A stretch of DNA of 14,951 bases from Coraliomargarita sp. CAG:312 (GCA_000438015.1 FR901588.1:1-14951); one strand, 5' to 3'. Counted from the stretch's first letter, positions 1 through 8,585 are shown. Notes: generated from the sequence alone by a model not told the origin. Made by a program: numbers and translations.

Positions 1-1071
1 AAGCTCCTCGGCCTGTTGCGGGCGCGCGCGGAGTCCTTCGGGATAAATCTCGGCGGGCACCTCTCGGAATCCGACATTCTCGAAGCCGCAAAAATCCCCT
101 ACACGGTCACATGCAATTCCGCCCCGGGCGAATGGATAAGCACGGTGAGGGGCTGGTGGCAGTCCCCGCCGGATTGGTTCTCGCCGGAATTTGAAAAGTC
201 CGTCAAAAGCGCGCTCGCGAAAAAGGCCGAGCTGATAAAGTCGCCATACTGTTTCGGCGTGTTCATCGACGGCGAACTTCCGTGGTCGTGGGGGCGGACG
301 AAGCTCGCTTCCGGAGTGCTCGCATGCAAAGCCGGCCAGAGTTCCAAGAAAAAATTTCTCGAAATCCTCGAAGAAAAATACGGCTCCGTGGAAAAGCTCA
401 ACGCGGCTTGGGGGTCGAAATATTCGTCTTTCGTCGACTTCCTGAAAACCGAATCGTTCGTTCCGCAAACGGACGCCGGAAAGGCCGACATGATCGCGTT
501 TGAGGAGGCGTACACCCGCAGGTACTTTCAGGTCTGCCGCGATGCCATAAAGGAAATCGATCCCCGCGCGATGTATCTGGGGTGCAGCTTCGGCATGAGC
601 GACGACTTGTGGGAATACGCCGCGCGCATATCCGCCGACTATTGCGACGTCGTCACCTGCAACACATACCGCTATAACATCGCGGATCTCAAGCTTCCGG
701 AGGGCAGCGCGGATCGCCCGATTCTCATAGGCGAATACCATTTCACGCCGCAGGACAGGGGTACGTTCGGCATCACGATGATTCCCTCTGGTACCTCCGA
801 AAAACAGTCGGAATACACGCGCGAATTTCTTAAATCCGCAGCGCACAACCCGGGCGTTGCGGGAGTCGTGTGGTTCGAGTGGACTGATCTTTCAGCGACG
901 GGACGCTACGACCGGGCGGATTCCGGCATAGGCATAATCGATATGGCGGACACCCCGCATTACGAACTCGTCGAGACTTTCCGAAACTTTTCCTCCGGAA
1001 TGTACAAAGAGAGGCTGAACTCCAAATCCGGCTACGGCAAGGGCGCAACCGACGATAGAAACTGGAATTGA
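1..1071 (+). CDS. GH50/agarase-like glycoside hydrolase, 3' part (5' end outside window)
   Basis: The frame is open from the first base, so the N-terminus lies outside the window; the TTG at 16 is only the first start-like codon, not a credible start. The visible part looks like the second half of a clan GH-A (beta/alpha)8 barrel. A strand ending FIDGEL supplies a candidate acid/base Glu (codon at 274-276). It is followed by the KYGSVEKLNAAWG segment typical of GH42/GH50-type enzymes. Near the end, LIGEYHF supplies the candidate nucleophile Glu (733-735), followed by DRGTFG, which resembles GH50 beta-agarases. The C-terminal VVWFEWTDL and ADSGIGIIDM stretches match the last barrel strands. 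Family members hydrolyse beta-linked galactans or related polysaccharides; the substrate here is unknown. The residue before the acid/base Glu is Gly, where GH-A enzymes usually have Asn. The segment is richer in G+C than the genes to its right. Class call is fairly sure, GH50 versus a sister family less so. Confidence 0.7.
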   Translation, partial: KLLGLLRARAESFGINLGGHLSESDILEAAKIPYTVTCNSAPGEWISTVRGWWQSPPDWFSPEFEKSVKSALAKKAELIKSPYCFGVFIDGELPWSWGRTKLASGVLACKAGQSSKKKFLEILEEKYGSVEKLNAAWGSKYSSFVDFLKTESFVPQTDAGKADMIAFEEAYTRRYFQVCRDAIKEIDPRAMYLGCSFGMSDDLWEYAARISADYCDVVTCNTYRYNIADLKLPEGSADRPILIGEYHFTPQDRGTFGITMIPSGTSEKQSEYTREFLKSAAHNPGVAGVVWFEWTDLSATGRYDRADSGIGIIDMADTPHYELVETFRNFSSGMYKERLNSKSGYGKGATDDRNWN

Positions 1072-1317
1072 TCGCCAATCCAGTTCAGGCCGCTTTCGGC
1101 CACTATGTTCAACGCTCGGTTTGAATATTCCTGAACGAGGTACGGGCTGACGACGACCGCGAGGCGCGAGCGCGAGCGCCTCCTCAACGTCGCTTTCAAT
1201 GTCGCCTTTCAGTCGCGAAAATATGGAAATGCTTTCGTCCGGCAAAACCTCGCGGATTTGCCCGATAATCCATTCCTGGAGCTCGCGCGACTTCGATTTA
1301 GTGAATTGATAAGCCAT
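1032..1317 (-). pseudogene. Frameshifted remnant of a phage tail-type gene
   Basis: From ATG at 1317 (minus strand) a protein-like frame starts MAYQFTKSKSRELQEWIIGQ and continues through a DIESDVEEALA segment. At about 1163-1180, inside a GCGCTC-rich stretch, the sensible frame changes. The old frame turns into Arg/Pro-rich sequence, while the neighbouring frame continues as RLAVVVSPYLVQEYSNRALN and stops at 1032-1034. Joining the two frames gives one coherent small protein with the pattern 'D-E-E-A-L-A-x-L-x-V-V-V ... N-R-A', reminiscent of phage tail-terminator or minor tail proteins. That family call is from memory of patterns and is tentative. The last 40 bases overlap the 3' end of the glycoside hydrolase, so the junction between the two pieces lies near 1072. 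The start overlaps the end of the next remnant upstream by 20 bases, the usual packing of phage structural genes. Confidence 0.45.
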
Positions 1318-1510
1318 AGCAGTTATTCGCGTATATTTTTATTGTTTCTTCCGCGCCGGATATAATTTCGCGGTCGGTAAGGAATTTGTCTCTGTGCGGT
1401 TTTATTACGGCCTTCGGCGTCAGCAGGTACGCCACCCTGACCGCCGTGCCGTCCTTGTACGCCAAGAATCTCTTTCCGGCGGCGTGTTGGAAATTTGAAT
1501 TGGTATTTAT
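1298..1510 (-). pseudogene. 5'-truncated remnant of a phage morphogenesis-type gene
   Basis: Directly after the proS stop codons an open minus-strand frame without any start codon encodes FQHAAGKRFLAYKDGTAVRV, then a hydrophobic LLTP stretch, an IKPHRDKFLTDREII motif and a helical end. It stops at 1298-1300, inside the start of the next remnant. The mix of a basic beta-rich segment and a short C-terminal helix, with the next gene overlapping it, suggests a small phage head-tail or tail-completion protein (HK97 gp10-like or Mu gpG-like). No diagnostic motif proves this. The frame is the same as that of proS and is separated from it only by two consecutive TAA codons and a few A/T-rich codons. 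The recognisable part begins about eight codons after the stops, so the 5' part of the original gene was evidently lost at a junction near 1495-1510. Confidence 0.4.
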
Positions 1511-1513
1511 TTA

Positions 1514-3025
1514 TTAATATGACTTTGCGAAAATCGCGCGGTATTTAGCGGGCCTCTGGGTGAATATGCACTTGTCGGACTTAGGTGTGCCCCCGTCTAG
1601 CGGGATGCAGCGGACGGTCACGCGCAAGTCCTTGCGCAACATATCCTCCACCTCTTCTGACCCGTCATAATCAGCTATCGCAAAACCGCCGTGTATTTCA
1701 GGCTTCTTCTCGTTTTTAGGGGTGAAGAATTTATAAAATTCCTCTTTGCTGGTCATTTCCACCATGTTTTCGTCGCGGTATTTTTTAGCGCGCGCAAAAA
1801 GGTTGTCCTGTATGCTTTGCAAAATCTCTCCGATTTTTTCGATAAATTCCGCGCGCGGCACGGAAGTCTTTTTATCTTCGTCGCGGCGGGCTACAAACAG
1901 GGAGTCGCTGGCAATGTCTCTGGGACCTATTTCAATCCTAATCGGAACGCCCTTCTTTACCCATCCCCAGATCTTGTCTCCGCCGCGTATGTCGCGCGTG
2001 TCTATTTGCACTTTGATTTCCCTACCTGAATAGGTTTGGGCGGATAGTTGGTCTTTTAGTTTTGCGCAGTATGCCATTACGTTTTCGCGTTCGGCGTCAT
2101 TGTGCAAAATAGGGATTATGACGGCGTGCAAAGGCGATAGCTTGGGAGGGATAACAAGCCCGTTATCGTCGGAGTGCGTCATCACCATTCCGCCTATCAG
2201 GCGAGTCGAAACTCCCCAGCTTGTCGTCCATGCGTATTCCTGTACGCCGGCTTCGGAAAGGTATTTTATATTGCTTGCCTTTGCAAAGTTCTGCCCTAAA
2301 AAGTGCGACGTTCCGGCTTGGAGGGCTTTTCTGTCCTGCATCATAGCTTCTATGCAGTATGTGTCCACGGCTCCGGGAAACTTTTCGCCTTCGGTTTTCT
2401 TTCCGCAAATTACGGGCATTGCCATATAATCTTGGGCGAATGTTTCGTAAACGCGCAGCATTTTTTTTGTCTCTTCTTCCGCTTCCTCTCTAGTGGCGTG
2501 GGCCGTGTGCCCCTCTTGCCATAAAAATTCAGCTGTTCTTAAAAACAGGCGGGTTCTCAGTTCCCAGCGCACAACATTTGCCCATTGGTTTACAAGTATT
2601 GGCAAATCGCGGTACGACTGAACCCAACGCGAGTACATTTCCCCTATTATCGTTTCAGATGTTGGGCGCACAATGAGCGGTTCTTCCAGCGGAGATGCCG
2701 GAACGAGTTTACCCTCGCTGTTTAGTTCCAGCTTTGAGTGTGTTACTACGGCGCATTCCTTGGCAAATCCCTCGACGTGTTCGGCTTCTTTTTCTAGGTA
2801 GCTTACGGGAATAAAGAGCGGAAAATACGCGTTTGTGTGTCCCGTATCCTTAAACATTTTGTCTAGGTTTGCCTGCATGTTTTCCCAGAGGCTATAGCCC
2901 CAAGGCTTTATTACCATGCATCCGCGCACGGGACTGTTTTCCGCTAGGTCTGCAGATTTGATGACTTGCTGGTACCATTCCGGATAGTCCTGGTCGCGAG
3001 TTGGTTGAATAGCTGTCTTTGCCAT
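1514..3025 (-). CDS. proS: Prolyl-tRNA synthetase, short archaeal/eukaryal-type
   Basis: Class II aminoacyl-tRNA synthetase that charges tRNA-Pro with proline in the cytosol. At 503 aa it is the short form without the bacterial editing insertion between motifs 2 and 3. The order is N-terminal strand-helix region, RPTSE (about 120-124), motif 2 in the RWELRTRLFLRTAEFLWQEG segment (about 153-171), a HFLGQNFAKA proline-pocket segment (about 241-250), motif 3 in MVMTHSDDNGLVIPPKLSP (about 280-298), an anticodon-binding domain and the characteristic terminal FAKSY ending in Tyr. The C-terminal domain keeps only two clear cysteines (CIP and KCIF), so a full zinc site is not evident. The start is the only sensible ATG, preceded by an A/T-rich leader without a clear Shine-Dalgarno. 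It ends with two TAA codons in tandem. It lies about 200 bp downstream of the cyclophilin gene on the same strand. No terminator is visible after it. Confidence 0.96.
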   Translation of the reverse strand: MAKTAIQPTRDQDYPEWYQQVIKSADLAENSPVRGCMVIKPWGYSLWENMQANLDKMFKDTGHTNAYFPLFIPVSYLEKEAEHVEGFAKECAVVTHSKLELNSEGKLVPASPLEEPLIVRPTSETIIGEMYSRWVQSYRDLPILVNQWANVVRWELRTRLFLRTAEFLWQEGHTAHATREEAEEETKKMLRVYETFAQDYMAMPVICGKKTEGEKFPGAVDTYCIEAMMQDRKALQAGTSHFLGQNFAKASNIKYLSEAGVQEYAWTTSWGVSTRLIGGMVMTHSDDNGLVIPPKLSPLHAVIIPILHNDAERENVMAYCAKLKDQLSAQTYSGREIKVQIDTRDIRGGDKIWGWVKKGVPIRIEIGPRDIASDSLFVARRDEDKKTSVPRAEFIEKIGEILQSIQDNLFARAKKYRDENMVEMTSKEEFYKFFTPKNEKKPEIHGGFAIADYDGSEEVEDMLRKDLRVTVRCIPLDGGTPKSDKCIFTQRPAKYRAIFAKSY

Positions 3026-3123
3026 AAATTTAGCCGTTTTATGCCGTTAAAGGCGAATATTTTATGTGTTTAGTGGGCGGCGCATTTTTTCTCCGAAACG
3101 CATCCAACCTTCCGAAGCTTTTG

Positions 3124-3226
3124 TTAATTCGCGGCGCATTTCGATTTTAAAGGCGGATTTGCACAGGAGAAAACTTGCGTTTCCGCCGCCGGCCCGGAGT
3201 GAGGGAAACGAAAATGCGGCGAATTA
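3124..3226. repeat. Nested inverted repeats between cyclophilin gene and proS
   Basis: Positions 3124-3143 and 3209-3226 form an imperfect inverted repeat of about 18 bp (TAATTCGC-GC-CATTT type arms with small indels). Inside it, CGTTTCC (3178-3184) and GGAAACG (3204-3210) form a 7-bp perfect stem around a very G+C-rich loop. On the minus strand the inner hairpin follows the cyclophilin stop by about 20 bases and is followed by a short T-containing run (GTTTTC), so it may act as a weak terminator. The outer arms suggest a larger fold or a small degenerate repeat element. Function unproven. Confidence 0.4.
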
Positions 3227-3228
3227 TG

Positions 3229-3708
3229 TTAGTGTGAGACTTCAGTAGAAAGGATTTTTTGTTCTTTTACCGGTTTGTCCATAAATCCGGTTGGCGAGTT
3301 CTCAATCTTTTTTACGACATCATATCCCTCCGCGACTTCTCCGAAGATTGTATGGTGCATATGCAGCCACGGAGTTTCGACGGTAGTTATGAAGAATTGG
3401 CTTCCGTTTGTGCCGGGGCCTGCGTTTGCCATTGCCAACAGGCCGGGTTTGTCGAAAGCCACTTTGGGATTGCACTCGTCTTCAAAAGGGGTTCCCCATA
3501 TCGATTCCCCGCCGCAGCCGGAACCTGTGGGGTCTCCGCCTTGAATCATAAAGTCCTTAATTACGCGGTGAAAAATAATGCCGTCGTAATATCCTTTTTC
3601 TGCAAGTCTTACGAAGTTCTCGCAAGCCTTGGGTGCGATTTCCGGAAAGAGCTTTAATTTTATATCGCCTTGGTTCGTTTTGAGTGTAACAAATGTATTT
3701 TTTTCCAT
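3229..3708 (-). CDS. Cyclophilin-type peptidyl-prolyl cis-trans isomerase
   Basis: A 159-aa single-domain cyclophilin that catalyses cis-trans isomerisation of Xaa-Pro bonds to help folding. The catalytic surface is nearly complete: [14 protein letters not shown] carries the Arg, Phe, Met and Gln of the active site, NGSQFFIT carries the Gln and Phe pair, and the [12 protein letters not shown] segment carries the Trp and His positions. The start [11 protein letters not shown] leads straight into the first beta strand with no signal peptide, so the protein is probably cytoplasmic. It starts 12 bp after the ilvB stop on the same strand, with no space for a promoter and no clear Shine-Dalgarno, so it is probably co-transcribed with ilvB. 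The C-terminus (EVSH) is normal for the small bacterial forms. Confidence 0.95.
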   Translation of the reverse strand: MEKNTFVTLKTNQGDIKLKLFPEIAPKACENFVRLAEKGYYDGIIFHRVIKDFMIQGGDPTGSGCGGESIWGTPFEDECNPKVAFDKPGLLAMANAGPGTNGSQFFITTVETPWLHMHHTIFGEVAEGYDVVKKIENSPTGFMDKPVKEQKILSTEVSH

Positions 3709-3720
3709 ACTGTTTAGCTG

Positions 3721-5532
3721 TTAGATTTTCTTTATTTTGCACGACGGCGCCGTGGGGCAATTGCCGCAAGTTATTATAATTTCTTCCGCCGACTTTCCCG
3801 GTGGAATAAACGGCAAAACATGCTCGTCGTATTCAGTGACGACTTCTAGCAAATACGGCTTGGGCGATTCCAGCATCTTTTTTATGGCTGGCTCCAGTTC
3901 GGATTTCTTATACACGCGCGCCGATTCCCATTCATATCCTTCGGCTATTTTGCAATAGTTCGGATATATGGCGTTGAGATTGTCGGGTCCGCCTATATTG
4001 TTCGGATCTATCGAAAGAACTGTATTTCCGCGCACTCCTCCGTAGAGCAAATCCTCCCACTGCATAACCATTCCAAGAAATTGGTTGTTTAGCAGCATTA
4101 CCTTAACCGGAATTTTTTCGGCCACGGCAGTAGCCATTTCTTGAATGTTCATTTGGAAAGAACCGTCGCCGTCGATGTCTACAACTGTAGATTTCGGATT
4201 TGCGACTTTGACCCCTATTGCAGCCGGCAGCCCGAATCCCATCGTGCCTGCTCCCATTGAGCTTATAAACTGGCGCGGCTTGTCGAAAATGAAGTTTTGC
4301 GGCGTCCACATTTGGTGCTGCCCGACGCCCGTGGTAATCAATACTTTTCCTCCGCTGACCTTGTAGAGCGCAGCTATTGCGTCTGGCTGGGTTATATTCT
4401 TGCGCACAGTGTGCGAGAATGGATAAGGATGCTGCTTTTTCCAGCACTCTATCTGTTTTAGCCATTCTTTCAAGTCGGGTTTTGCAAAGTTCTTTGCTTT
4501 TGCGGCCGCCAACATTTCTTTTAAGGCATATTTAACTTCGGAGTGTACGCTTAAAAGCGCTTTTACATTTTTATTATGTTCTGCGGCGTCGATGTCGATG
4601 TGGATTATTTTCGCGTTTGGCGCGAATTTGCTCACGACGCCTGTTATTCTATCGTCGAAGCGCGTCCCCATAGCGATTAGAAGATCCGATTCCAAAACGG
4701 CCTTGTTTCCCGCGTAAGTTCCGTGCATTCCGAACCAATATATATTCTTCTTTTCCATCGGATCCACCGCGCCTATGCCCATGAGCGTAGTCGCGACAGG
4801 TATGTCGAGAAGATTGGAAAATTCGCGCAATTCCTTCGACGCATCGGCGTTAATTATGCCACCGCCAGCATAGATGACGGGCTTTTTTGATTTAGAGATT
4901 AGCTGCATTATTTGCGCTATCTGTTCTTTCGAGGCATAAGGGGTTGCCGCCATTCCTGGAAGATCGGGTTTTGCGTCGAAATTGGGGACGAACATCTTTT
5001 GCTGGACATCCTTGGGGATGTCTATGAGAACCGGGCCGGGCCGTCCGCTTTTTGCTATTAGAAAGGCCTCTTTTATTATTTGCGGCAAATCTTCTGCCTT
5101 CAGAACAAGGTAGCTATGTTTTACCACAGGCAATGTCATTCCGTAAACATCGGTTTCTTGGAAAGCGCTTTTGCCTATGAGTGATTGAAATACTTGTCCG
5201 GTTATGGCGACTATCGGCACGCTGTCCATGAAAGCGTCAGATATCGCCGTAAGAAGATTCATTGCTCCCGGGCCGCTTGTTGCCATGCACACGCCGACTT
5301 TACCGGTTGAGCGCGCGTAGCCTTGAGCCATAAATCCTCCGCCTTGTTCATGGCGGGGAAGTATAACGCGGATTTTCTTTGTGCGCGTGAGGGCGTTGTG
5401 CAGGTCGATTGCCTGGCCGCCCGGATACGCGAATACAGTATCGACGCCTTCATTTTCGAGGCACTTGACTACGACGTCTGCGCCCTTCATAAGGTTGGTT
5501 TCTTGTTTGGTCGATAGCTTTGTCTTATTCAT
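3721..5532 (-). CDS. ilvB: Acetolactate synthase, large catalytic subunit
   Basis: ThDP-dependent enzyme of valine, leucine and isoleucine synthesis. It condenses two pyruvates to acetolactate, or pyruvate with 2-oxobutyrate. All three domains are present in 603 aa. The PYR domain carries the ThDP-activating Glu62 in LPRHEQGG. The central FAD/DHAP-like domain runs about 200-340 ([18 protein letters not shown]). The PP domain carries the GDGSFQMN motif (455-462) with the downstream [15 protein letters not shown], as in genuine acetolactate synthases. ATG at 5532 gives a normal N-terminus of about 15 residues before the domain. Unusual is the C-terminus: after the usual [13 protein letters not shown] end it adds a tail with Cys589, Cys592 and Cys598. 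No regulatory subunit gene (ilvN/ilvH) is adjacent; a cyclophilin gene follows 12 bp later. Leader peptide or attenuator not recognised. Confidence 0.95.
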   Translation of the reverse strand: MNKTKLSTKQETNLMKGADVVVKCLENEGVDTVFAYPGGQAIDLHNALTRTKKIRVILPRHEQGGGFMAQGYARSTGKVGVCMATSGPGAMNLLTAISDAFMDSVPIVAITGQVFQSLIGKSAFQETDVYGMTLPVVKHSYLVLKAEDLPQIIKEAFLIAKSGRPGPVLIDIPKDVQQKMFVPNFDAKPDLPGMAATPYASKEQIAQIMQLISKSKKPVIYAGGGIINADASKELREFSNLLDIPVATTLMGIGAVDPMEKKNIYWFGMHGTYAGNKAVLESDLLIAMGTRFDDRITGVVSKFAPNAKIIHIDIDAAEHNKNVKALLSVHSEVKYALKEMLAAAKAKNFAKPDLKEWLKQIECWKKQHPYPFSHTVRKNITQPDAIAALYKVSGGKVLITTGVGQHQMWTPQNFIFDKPRQFISSMGAGTMGFGLPAAIGVKVANPKSTVVDIDGDGSFQMNIQEMATAVAEKIPVKVMLLNNQFLGMVMQWEDLLYGGVRGNTVLSIDPNNIGGPDNLNAIYPNYCKIAEGYEWESARVYKKSELEPAIKKMLESPKPYLLEVVTEYDEHVLPFIPPGKSAEEIIITCGNCPTAPSCKIKKI

Positions 5533-5882
5533 AAGGGAAAAACGCTACCATTTTGTATTTTATCTTCAACTCTTTTTTTACGCGCAGGCCGTGCAATTTC
5601 TGCTGGGCAGGCACGCTGTTTATCCTTGCCGAATGCAATGCAAAACCGGCTGGGGCTTTTAGGCATCCGAAGATTTGCAAGCTTAAAAGTTTTTTCAAAT
5701 GGGCCGCCAAACATTTGCGTCGATATTCTAAATTTTTGAGGGGGGGGGAGTTTATCTTTGCGGGAGTATGCTGGAAAATATAAAATTGGACGTGCGACAA
5801 AATGGCTCTTTTTCTTGTGAAGTTTTGTCTCAACATTCGGTGGGTCATTTTACAAACTATATGAAAATCAATATATTATAAA
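5533..5882. other. Divergent intergenic region between ilvB and clpB
   Basis: About 350 bp without a gene I can support. Overlapping minus-strand reading frames of 61 and 107 codons exist but show no family features, no ribosome-binding site and no third-position pattern I can recognise. The stretch must hold the ilvB promoter on the minus strand, which I could not locate convincingly, and holds the clpB promoter at its right end. A run of nine G (5740-5748) stands out. No CIRCE (HrcA) operator, tRNA or riboswitch is visible. Confidence 0.6.
5849..5877 (+). promoter_or_regulatory. Candidate sigma-70-type promoter of clpB
   Basis: TTTACA (5849-5854, five of six matches to the -35 consensus) and TATATT (5872-5877, five of six to the -10) are separated by exactly 17 bp. 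Transcription would start near 5884-5886, at the first ATG of the long reading frame, leaving about 28 nt of leader before the ATG at 5913. No heat-shock operator is seen, so heat induction through another sigma factor cannot be judged. Confidence 0.5.
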
Positions 5883-5912
5883 ATGGCACGTTTTGTGCTT
5901 AGTCAAGGGCAT

Positions 5913-8495
5913 ATGAGTAATATTAATCCTGATAAATTTACCGAAAAAAGCATAGAAGCCTTAAACGGGGCAGGCGAGATTGCAAGGGAGCGCGGCAATG
6001 CCGAGATCTTGCAGATTCATTTGCTTGCAAGTTTGGTGGCGCAGGAAGGCGGTATTGTCGGAGCACTTTTAAACAAAATCGGTTCCGACAAGCGGGCTGC
6101 ATTGGAGCTTGGAATCCGCAGAGTTTTGGACAGCCTTCCTAAAATCAGCGGAAGCGGTACGTCATCCCCTTATATGAGCACGTCTTTGGAGGACACAGTG
6201 CGTCGGGGCGAGGCGATAGCCAAGGAAATGAAGGACGATTTTGTCTCAACAGAACATCTTTTTATAGCGATTGTCGAACGTCCCGAACCGGCTGAAATAG
6301 CCAATCTTTTCAGAAGCTTGCAGATTGCGCGCAACGCAGTCGAGGACATTGTATCCCAGATGCGCGGGTCTGCGCATGTCACAACGAAGACTCCTGAGGC
6401 AACTTACGAAGTCTTGGAAAAGTACGGAGCCGATCTTGTCAAGCTTGCGCGCGAAGGGAAGCTCGATCCCGTCATTGGAAGGGACGATGAAATAGGTAGA
6501 GTAATTAGAATTCTTTCCAGAAAGACTAAAAACAATCCCGTTCTAATCGGCGAACCCGGCGTGGGCAAGACTGCCATAGCCGAAGGTCTGGCTCAGCGAA
6601 TTGTCCGCCGCGACGTTCCGGAAGGCTTAAAGGACAAGACTGTTTTTGCTCTAGACATGGGCGCTTTGATAGCTGGCGCGAAATACCGCGGGGAATTTGA
6701 AGAGCGTCTAAAAGCGGTTTTGAACAAAATCAAAGAGTCCGAAGGCAAAATAATCCTTTTTATAGACGAGCTGCATACAATAGTTGGCGCGGGGCGCACG
6801 GACGGCTCTCTCGACGCATCAAATATGCTAAAGCCCATGCTTGCTCGCGGAGAGCTTCGCTGCGTAGGCGCTACGACTCTTGACGAGTACAGGCAATATA
6901 TAGAAAAGGATCCGGCGCTTGAACGTAGATTTCAAAGCGTGTATGTCGCCGAGCCTGACGTGGACACAAGCATTGCCATTTTGCGCGGTCTAAAGGAGCG
7001 TTTTGAAACGTTCCACGGAGTCCACATTCAAGACCGCGCACTTGTCGAAGCCGCTGTCTTAAGCAACCGCTATATAACGGGCAGGCAGTTGCCGGATAAG
7101 GCGATAGACTTGGTTGACGAGGCTTGCGCCCGCATAAAAACCCAATTGGATTCAATGCCGACGGATTTGGACAATATGTTGCGAAAATTGCGCAGGCTTG
7201 AAATAGAGGAAACCGCTCTAGTCAAAGAAAACCACGACGAAAAGCGCCTAGCCGAGGTTCGCAAGGAGCTTGCGGAATTGCGCGAGCAGTCTGCTGCAAT
7301 GAAAGCAAAATGGGAGTCTGAGAAGCAGGCTACCGACAAGGCAGTCAAGCTTCGCGAGAAAATAGAAGCTGCAAAATTGGCGATGGAACGCGCCGAACGC
7401 GATTACAATCTGACCCAGGCTGCAGAAATAAAATACGGCGAGCTTCCGAAGCTTGAGGAGCAGCTGAAAAAAGCCATGGCGGCAGAAAGCGGCGAAAACA
7501 CTCTCGTAAAGGAAAGCGTAAGCGCCGATGAAATTGCCGCCATCGTCGGAGAGTGGACGGGCATTCCGGTAAGCAAACTTTTGGAGACTGAACGCGAACG
7601 TTTGCTGAAGCTGCCGGAAATTCTCCACCACCGCGTTGTCGGGCAGGATGAAGCTGTCGAAAGCGTAGCCAATGCAATTTTGCGCGCCCGAGCCGGAATC
7701 AAGGATCCCCGCCGCCCGACGGGAACATTTATGTTCTTGGGACCGACAGGCGTTGGTAAAACAGAGCTTGCAAAAACTTTGAGCGAGGCGCTTTTCAATA
7801 GCGAGGACAATATGGTAAGAATCGATATGTCCGAGTATATGGAAAAGCATTCGGTTGCGCGGCTGATTGGCGCGCCTCCGGGATATGTTGGCTACGAGCA
7901 GGGCGGGCAGCTTACCGAAGCTGTTCGCAGGCGTCCGTACAGCGTGGTTCTTTTCGACGAAATCGAAAAGGCGCATCCTGAGGTTCTCAATACCTTATTG
8001 CAAGTTATGGACGACGGAGTGTTGACCGATTCCCAGGGCAGAAAAGTGGATTTCAAGAACACCGTAATAATAATGACTTCAAATATCGGCGCCCGCTTTA
8101 TCACAGACGGCGCGATAGACAAGGGCGGTGAGCTCTCGTCGAGTTCTCGCGAGGCCGTTATGAGCGAAGTACGGGCACATTTTAAGCCGGAGTTCCTGAA
8201 CCGCATAGACGACATAATAATCTTTAAAGCGCTGCAACTTGAAGAGATTGTAAAAATCGTAAAGCTTCAGATAGACTCTCTAAACAAGAGATTGGAAACG
8301 CAAAACTTGCGCGTTGAACTGACAAAGAAGGCGTACGAGTTCCTTGCAGAGAAAGCTTACGACCCGTCATACGGTGCTCGGCCGCTAAAGCGTGTAATCA
8401 ACGAAAAAATCGAGAATCCGCTTGCGAGGGATATCATATCCGGATCCTTGAAGCCCGGAGACGTCAGAAAGTTCACCGAGAAGGATTTGGCTTAG
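5913..8495 (+). CDS. clpB: ClpB, ATP-dependent protein disaggregase
   Basis: Hexameric AAA+ chaperone that resolubilises aggregated proteins with DnaK. With residues numbered from the longer ATG at 5883, the order is N-terminal Clp repeat domain (12-160), NBD1 with Walker A GEPGVGKT (223-230), pore loop [11 protein letters not shown], Walker B LFIDE (DE 295-296) and arginine finger ERRF, then the coiled-coil middle domain (about 420-540) that distinguishes ClpB from ClpA and ClpC. NBD2 follows with Walker A GPTGVGKT (620-627), pore loop GYVGYE, Walker [10 protein letters not shown] (DE 692-693) and the AAA C-terminal lid with GARPLKR. I chose ATG 5913 (860 aa, close to the usual 857). The upstream ATG 5883 coincides with the predicted transcription start and has no ribosome-binding site, while 5913 follows AAGGG (5905-5909). 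The first ten residues of the longer form are not family-like. A monocistronic gene followed by terminators. Confidence 0.95.
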   Translation: MSNINPDKFTEKSIEALNGAGEIARERGNAEILQIHLLASLVAQEGGIVGALLNKIGSDKRAALELGIRRVLDSLPKISGSGTSSPYMSTSLEDTVRRGEAIAKEMKDDFVSTEHLFIAIVERPEPAEIANLFRSLQIARNAVEDIVSQMRGSAHVTTKTPEATYEVLEKYGADLVKLAREGKLDPVIGRDDEIGRVIRILSRKTKNNPVLIGEPGVGKTAIAEGLAQRIVRRDVPEGLKDKTVFALDMGALIAGAKYRGEFEERLKAVLNKIKESEGKIILFIDELHTIVGAGRTDGSLDASNMLKPMLARGELRCVGATTLDEYRQYIEKDPALERRFQSVYVAEPDVDTSIAILRGLKERFETFHGVHIQDRALVEAAVLSNRYITGRQLPDKAIDLVDEACARIKTQLDSMPTDLDNMLRKLRRLEIEETALVKENHDEKRLAEVRKELAELREQSAAMKAKWESEKQATDKAVKLREKIEAAKLAMERAERDYNLTQAAEIKYGELPKLEEQLKKAMAAESGENTLVKESVSADEIAAIVGEWTGIPVSKLLETERERLLKLPEILHHRVVGQDEAVESVANAILRARAGIKDPRRPTGTFMFLGPTGVGKTELAKTLSEALFNSEDNMVRIDMSEYMEKHSVARLIGAPPGYVGYEQGGQLTEAVRRRPYSVVLFDEIEKAHPEVLNTLLQVMDDGVLTDSQGRKVDFKNTVIIMTSNIGARFITDGAIDKGGELSSSSREAVMSEVRAHFKPEFLNRIDDIIIFKALQLEEIVKIVKLQIDSLNKRLETQNLRVELTKKAYEFLAEKAYDPSYGARPLKRVINEKIENPLARDIISGSLKPGDVRKFTEKDLA

Positions 8496-8503
8496 CGCGC
8501 GTG

Positions 8504-8553
8504 GCATTTGCCGGTAATGGGCGGTTCTGCCCCCTTTCCCGGCAATGCTTTTA
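8504..8553 (+). terminator. Rho-independent terminator of clpB
   Basis: Nine bases after the clpB stop, GCATTTGCCGG (8504-8514) pairs with CCGGCAATGC (ending 8548) with a one-base bulge. An inner GGGC/GCCC pair closes a short loop, and TTTTATT follows. A standard intrinsic terminator in the + direction. Confidence 0.7.
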
Positions 8554-8585
8554 TTGCTCTTATTTGTTTTGTAGAGAGATATAAT

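Noticed and set aside
892..1317. A single 141-codon minus-strand gene
   Set aside because: The N-terminal part is protein-like but becomes implausible after about 1165, where the neighbouring frame takes over; its C-terminal part is antisense to the glycoside hydrolase. Recorded instead as a frameshifted remnant.
5533..5882. HrcA/CIRCE heat-shock operator upstream of clpB
   Set aside because: The TTAGCACTC-N9-GAGTGCTAA inverted repeat is absent.
7248..7976. Long minus-strand frame (242 codons) antisense to clpB
   Set aside because: It mirrors conserved clpB coding sequence, including the second Walker A region, has no ribosome-binding site and no family features.
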